DNA of 64,000 nt from contig CAIULL010000131.1 in assembly GCA_903899985.1 (NCBI GenBank), positions 17,369 to 81,368 on the forward strand, read 5' to 3'. Shown in pieces: positions 61,671-64,000 of the stretch. Within the stretch, counting starts at the first letter, position 1. Every line of letters starts with the position of its first letter. A program made the position numbers and the translations under genes. The notes under the pieces are model-generated. The model worked only from the letters and a program-made list of their open reading frames with translations, searched no databases and was not told where the DNA came from. Source of the stretch: an uncultured Schlesneria sp. GTDB taxonomy: Bacteria > Planctomycetota > Planctomycetia > Planctomycetales > Planctomycetaceae.

Positions 61671-62354
61671 ATGATCGACGTACAGCAGGTTTCCAAAGTG
61701 CACTTACGTGGCCGCCTGGAAGTTCCCGCCCTGAAAGAGATTACCTGTCAGATACCGACCGGTTCCTTCACCTTTATTCTTGGCCCGTCCGGTAGCGGGA
61801 AGAGTACCCTGTTATATCTTCTCGGTGCCCTGGACGAACCAACATCAGGAACGATCACGGTTCACGGGAAATCGCTTCAGGCCATGACGGCAGGCGAGCG
61901 AGATCACTTTCGCAGGGAAGACGCAGGGTTCATCTTCCAGAACTTTAATCTGCTCGCCAATCTGACCGCCCTCGAAAACGTACTGGTCCCGTTCCTGCCA
62001 GGTGGCGTCTCGCGCGAGCAGCGTGATAAAGCGTCGCAATTGCTCGAACGACTTGGCCTGGGAAGCCGCCGAGAACATCGGCCAAATCAACTGTCCGGGG
62101 GAGAGCAGCAACGTGTGGCCATCGCACGTGCCCTGCTCAAACGACCCAAGCTCGTGCTGGCCGATGAACCAACCGGAGAACTTGATACCGCCAATTCTCT
62201 GGCAATCCTCGGCGACTTGAGGACGCTCTGTCTGGAACAGCAGTCCACCGTCGTTGTGGTGACTCACGAACATGAATACATTCAACCTGGCGATCACGTG
62301 ATTCGCATCCGAGACGGGCGAATCGCAGAACGGGACGGACAAGCGTCAGTTTAA
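61671..62354 (+). CDS. ABC transporter ATP-binding subunit (LolD/MacB-like)
   Basis: 227 aa from ATG 61671; the longer frame upstream (to 61506) overlaps DUF1854 and is not ABC-like. Walker [11 protein letters not shown]-loop around FIFQNFNLL, signature [15 protein letters not shown], Walker [14 protein letters not shown]-loop VVTHEHE. The sequence is of the LolD/MacB/FtsE class, which drives substrate extrusion or lipoprotein release rather than sugar uptake. No permease gene is in the window, so partners must be encoded elsewhere. Likely operon DUF1854 - ATPase - PD40 protein. Confidence 0.92.
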   Translation: MIDVQQVSKVHLRGRLEVPALKEITCQIPTGSFTFILGPSGSGKSTLLYLLGALDEPTSGTITVHGKSLQAMTAGERDHFRREDAGFIFQNFNLLANLTALENVLVPFLPGGVSREQRDKASQLLERLGLGSRREHRPNQLSGGEQQRVAIARALLKRPKLVLADEPTGELDTANSLAILGDLRTLCLEQQSTVVVVTHEHEYIQPGDHVIRIRDGRIAERDGQASV

Positions 62355-62397
62355 GTGTTTTCAAAAAGTCAGCCGTCAAATTCTTGAGAGACTTCCC

Positions 62398-63429
62398 ATG
62401 CTGTCGACATTGCTGTTTGTGCTACTGGGCGCGCCCCCCGTTGTGACCGATGACGCCGCCGAGGCAAAATATCTGGCGAATCAGCGACAGGTGAGTTTCG
62501 GGTTGCCCCGAGCGGGTGAAGGCTACTTTTCTCCGAAAGGAGACTGGATCGTGTACCAGGCCTACCCCATCGGTTACCCGTTCTACCAGATCTATGTGCA
62601 GAAGCTGGACGAAAAAACGCCGCGTCTTTTGAGTACGGGACGGGGGCGAACGACTTGTGCTTATTTCTCGCCGGACGGTGCAAAAGTCCTTTTTGCTTCG
62701 AGTCATACCGATCCAAAGATCGACGAAACAGAACTGAAGGCCCGGGAAGAAGCCGCCAAAGGAGGTCGACGGCGGTATTTGTGGGACTTCGACCCGAACA
62801 TGGATATTTACGTCGTCAATTTTGATGGAACGGGAATGAAGCGACTGACAGACAGCCCGGGTTATGACGCTGAGGGAAGTTATTCTTCGGACGGAAAGCA
62901 GATCGTTTTCACCTCGTCACGTGATGGTGACCCCGACCTTTACATGATGGACGCGGATGGCTCGAACGTTCGGCAGCTCACCAACACACCGGGATACGAC
63001 GGCGGACCATTTTTCTCTCCCGACAATCAATGGGTGATCTTCCGTTCGGACCGCCAGAAGGAACATATGCTGCAATTGTTTGCCATCTCGGTAGATGGAA
63101 AGACCGAAGTGCAGCTGACGAATAATCTCGATCAGGTCAACTGGTGCCCTTATTTTCATCCCAGTGGCAAATACCTTGTCTGGGCCGGAGCCGATTACAG
63201 CAAAGGACCGGCTAACGCCCCGTTCCATCTGTTTACGATGGAACTCGATTGGACGGAGAATTCACTCAAGGGAGGAGCCGTCACGCAGATTACGCATAGC
63301 TCGGCCCAGGATGTCCTGCCGGTCTTTAGTCCCGACGGAACGAGGTTGATGTGGACATCAACGCGGACGCCCGATGGCACTAGCCAATTGTGGATTGCCG
63401 ATTGGTTACGAGGAAAAACGGCGAACTGA
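62398..63429 (+). CDS. TolB-like (PD40/WD40) secreted protein
   Basis: 343 aa, 43 nt after the ABC ATPase gene. Short N-terminal hydrophobic stretch (MLSTLLFVLLGAPPVV) as a possible signal peptide. Six or so PD40 units: GYFSPKGDWIVYQ, CAYFSPDGAKVLFASS, GSYSSDGKQIVFTSS, PFFSPDNQWVIFRS, FHPSGKYLVWAG, PVFSPDGTRLMWTS, each preceded by 'L-T/S-G/N' turns. The long insert ETELKAREEAAKGGRRRYLWDF (about 105-126) is charged. A propeller-type periplasmic binding role similar to TolB is possible. The degenerate relative at 35162 supports recent copying of this family. Confidence 0.85.
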   Translation: MLSTLLFVLLGAPPVVTDDAAEAKYLANQRQVSFGLPRAGEGYFSPKGDWIVYQAYPIGYPFYQIYVQKLDEKTPRLLSTGRGRTTCAYFSPDGAKVLFASSHTDPKIDETELKAREEAAKGGRRRYLWDFDPNMDIYVVNFDGTGMKRLTDSPGYDAEGSYSSDGKQIVFTSSRDGDPDLYMMDADGSNVRQLTNTPGYDGGPFFSPDNQWVIFRSDRQKEHMLQLFAISVDGKTEVQLTNNLDQVNWCPYFHPSGKYLVWAGADYSKGPANAPFHLFTMELDWTENSLKGGAVTQITHSSAQDVLPVFSPDGTRLMWTSTRTPDGTSQLWIADWLRGKTAN

Positions 63430-63867
63430 CCGTATTCCAATTCGTCGCGGCGTCTCACGCAGCGGTATCAATTTGTTTTCCGAAAATTCAAATACCAAAA
63501 AGTCATTTGAGCGATCGAATCGACTCGTATGTCCGTGCGAGTCGATTCGCCACGATTGCTCATGAATGCGACATTGCTTATCCGTTACTCAGCATCGTCC
63601 GCATTCGATGAAGTCGATCGTTAACGGCCAAATGAATTCTTCGGCTTTTCGAAACTCGATAGCAATTCGCCAGATAAAAAACGCCGTATTGAAAATACTT
63701 ATGTGAGTTTCGAGAAGTCCTCATGCCCGTCTTAACGGCATCTTGGCAGCGTTGTTTTAAGTCGTTCCACAAGGCGACATTCATTGAAGATTATGGTAGA
63801 CCTTTCGCTCGACGTGCTTGTTCCGGGAAGAAATCTGCCCATGATCAATGCACTAATTTATGCCTGC
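63430..63867. other. 438-nt gap with a hairpin, leading to an IS edge
   Basis: Contains the hairpin at 63516-63549. A 68-codon minus-strand frame (63578-63784, MNVALWNDLKQRC...) has no family or ribosome site and I do not call it a gene. The far end should contain the terminal inverted repeat of the insertion sequence beginning at 63868, but I cannot identify it without the other end. Confidence 0.4.
63516..63549 (+). terminator. 12-bp perfect hairpin after the PD40 gene
   Basis: CGAATCGACTCG (63516-63527), loop TATGTCCGTG, CGAGTCGATTCG (63538-63549), about 86 nt after the stop; outer GAGC/GCTC may extend it. No T-run, so the terminator role is likely but not certain. Confidence 0.5.
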
Positions 63868-64000
63868 TCACCAGAATTTGTGGGTAAAAATTGGCTCGGG
63901 TAGCTTACCAAGTTGATGGTACAAAGCGATTTCGATCGCTTCATAAGTGCGAAATCCGTAGGCTTTTTTGGTAGTCAGTTTCGCCTTGTTGTTGAATCCC
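63868..64000 (-). CDS. ISL3-family transposase, C-terminal fragment (cut by window)
   Basis: On the minus strand the last codons of the window translate to GFNNKAKLTTKKAYGFRTYE, then AIEIALYHQLGKLPEPIFTHKFW and a TGA stop at 63868-63870. This closely fits the conserved C-terminus of ISL3-group (IS204/IS1001/IS1096/IS1165) transposases, DDE enzymes that move by cut-and-paste. The rest lies beyond the window. Whether the gene is intact is unknown. Confidence 0.85.
   Translation of the reverse strand, partial: GFNNKAKLTTKKAYGFRTYEAIEIALYHQLGKLPEPIFTHKFW

Noticed and set aside
63578..63784. 68-codon minus-strand frame near the IS edge
   Set aside because: No family, ribosome site or partner; the region is probably IS-flanking DNA.

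Overview
The window looks like part of a chromosome of a planctomycete, probably of the Planctomycetaceae/Gimesia-Schlesneria side of the phylum. This is inferred from gene content only. The signs are three secreted PQQ-type beta-propeller proteins, a DUF1559 protein with a type IV prepilin-like N-terminus, a planctomycete-type CxxCH domain fused to WD40 repeats, a DUF1570 protein, an ECF sigma factor paired with a membrane Ser/Thr kinase, and many secreted or lipid-anchored proteins of unknown function. Gene density is moderate, operons are short, strands alternate often, and there are several 0.3-1 kb gaps.

Layout. 1-5.4 kb: two PQQ-propeller proteins, dephospho-CoA kinase (coaE, overlapping) and a small conserved-looking ORF. 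5.5-10.7 kb: glycerate 2-kinase overlapping an amino-acid-kinase-fold protein, then purQ (tail to tail), a dicarboxylate/amino acid:cation symporter and pdxH. 10.8-20.7 kb: envelope genes (an acidic secreted protein, a patatin-like lipoprotein, a coiled-coil/cytochrome/WD40 protein, an AAA+ ATPase with a winged-helix-like N-terminus, a ceramidase-like protein and a lipoprotein). 20.7-25.1 kb, minus strand: an isolated FlgG-like protein with an N-terminal membrane segment, a metallophosphoesterase and an M20 dipeptidase. 25.5-30 kb: a zinc-ribbon/transmembrane protein and xylose isomerase (xylA) with two terminators. 30.5-35.7 kb, minus strand: a winged-helix regulator, a lipoprotein, a DUF1559 protein, a third PQQ propeller, tRNA-Lys(UUU) and a decayed TolB/PD40 gene. 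35.8-42 kb: RDD membrane protein, APC permease, CT398-type zinc-ribbon coiled coil and a YaeI/LpxG-type phosphoesterase. 42-51.5 kb: gene relics, a DUF1570 protease-like protein, DinB, a Gly-rich TPR protein, a HAD phosphatase, dnaA and a GNAT acetyltransferase. 52-64 kb: glucan phosphorylase coupled to a membrane protein, csrA, the ECF sigma/Ser-Thr kinase pair, a U32 protein, a DUF1854/ABC-ATPase/PD40 cluster, and the edge of an ISL3-family insertion sequence.

How the genes work together. The window is mostly housekeeping (CoA, purine, PLP, glycogen, xylose, DNA replication) mixed with planctomycete envelope proteins. The clearest functional units are glycerate kinase + amino-acid kinase (4-nt overlap), phosphorylase + membrane protein (4-nt overlap), ECF sigma + Ser/Thr kinase (10 nt between the genes), and DUF1854 + ABC ATPase + PD40 protein. 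No CRISPR array, prophage, biosynthetic cluster or obvious defence island is visible. The best candidates for new biology are the membrane-anchored FlgG homologue outside any flagellar operon, the sigma/kinase/csrA locus with its inverted repeat, and the kinase pair that may connect to C1 metabolism.
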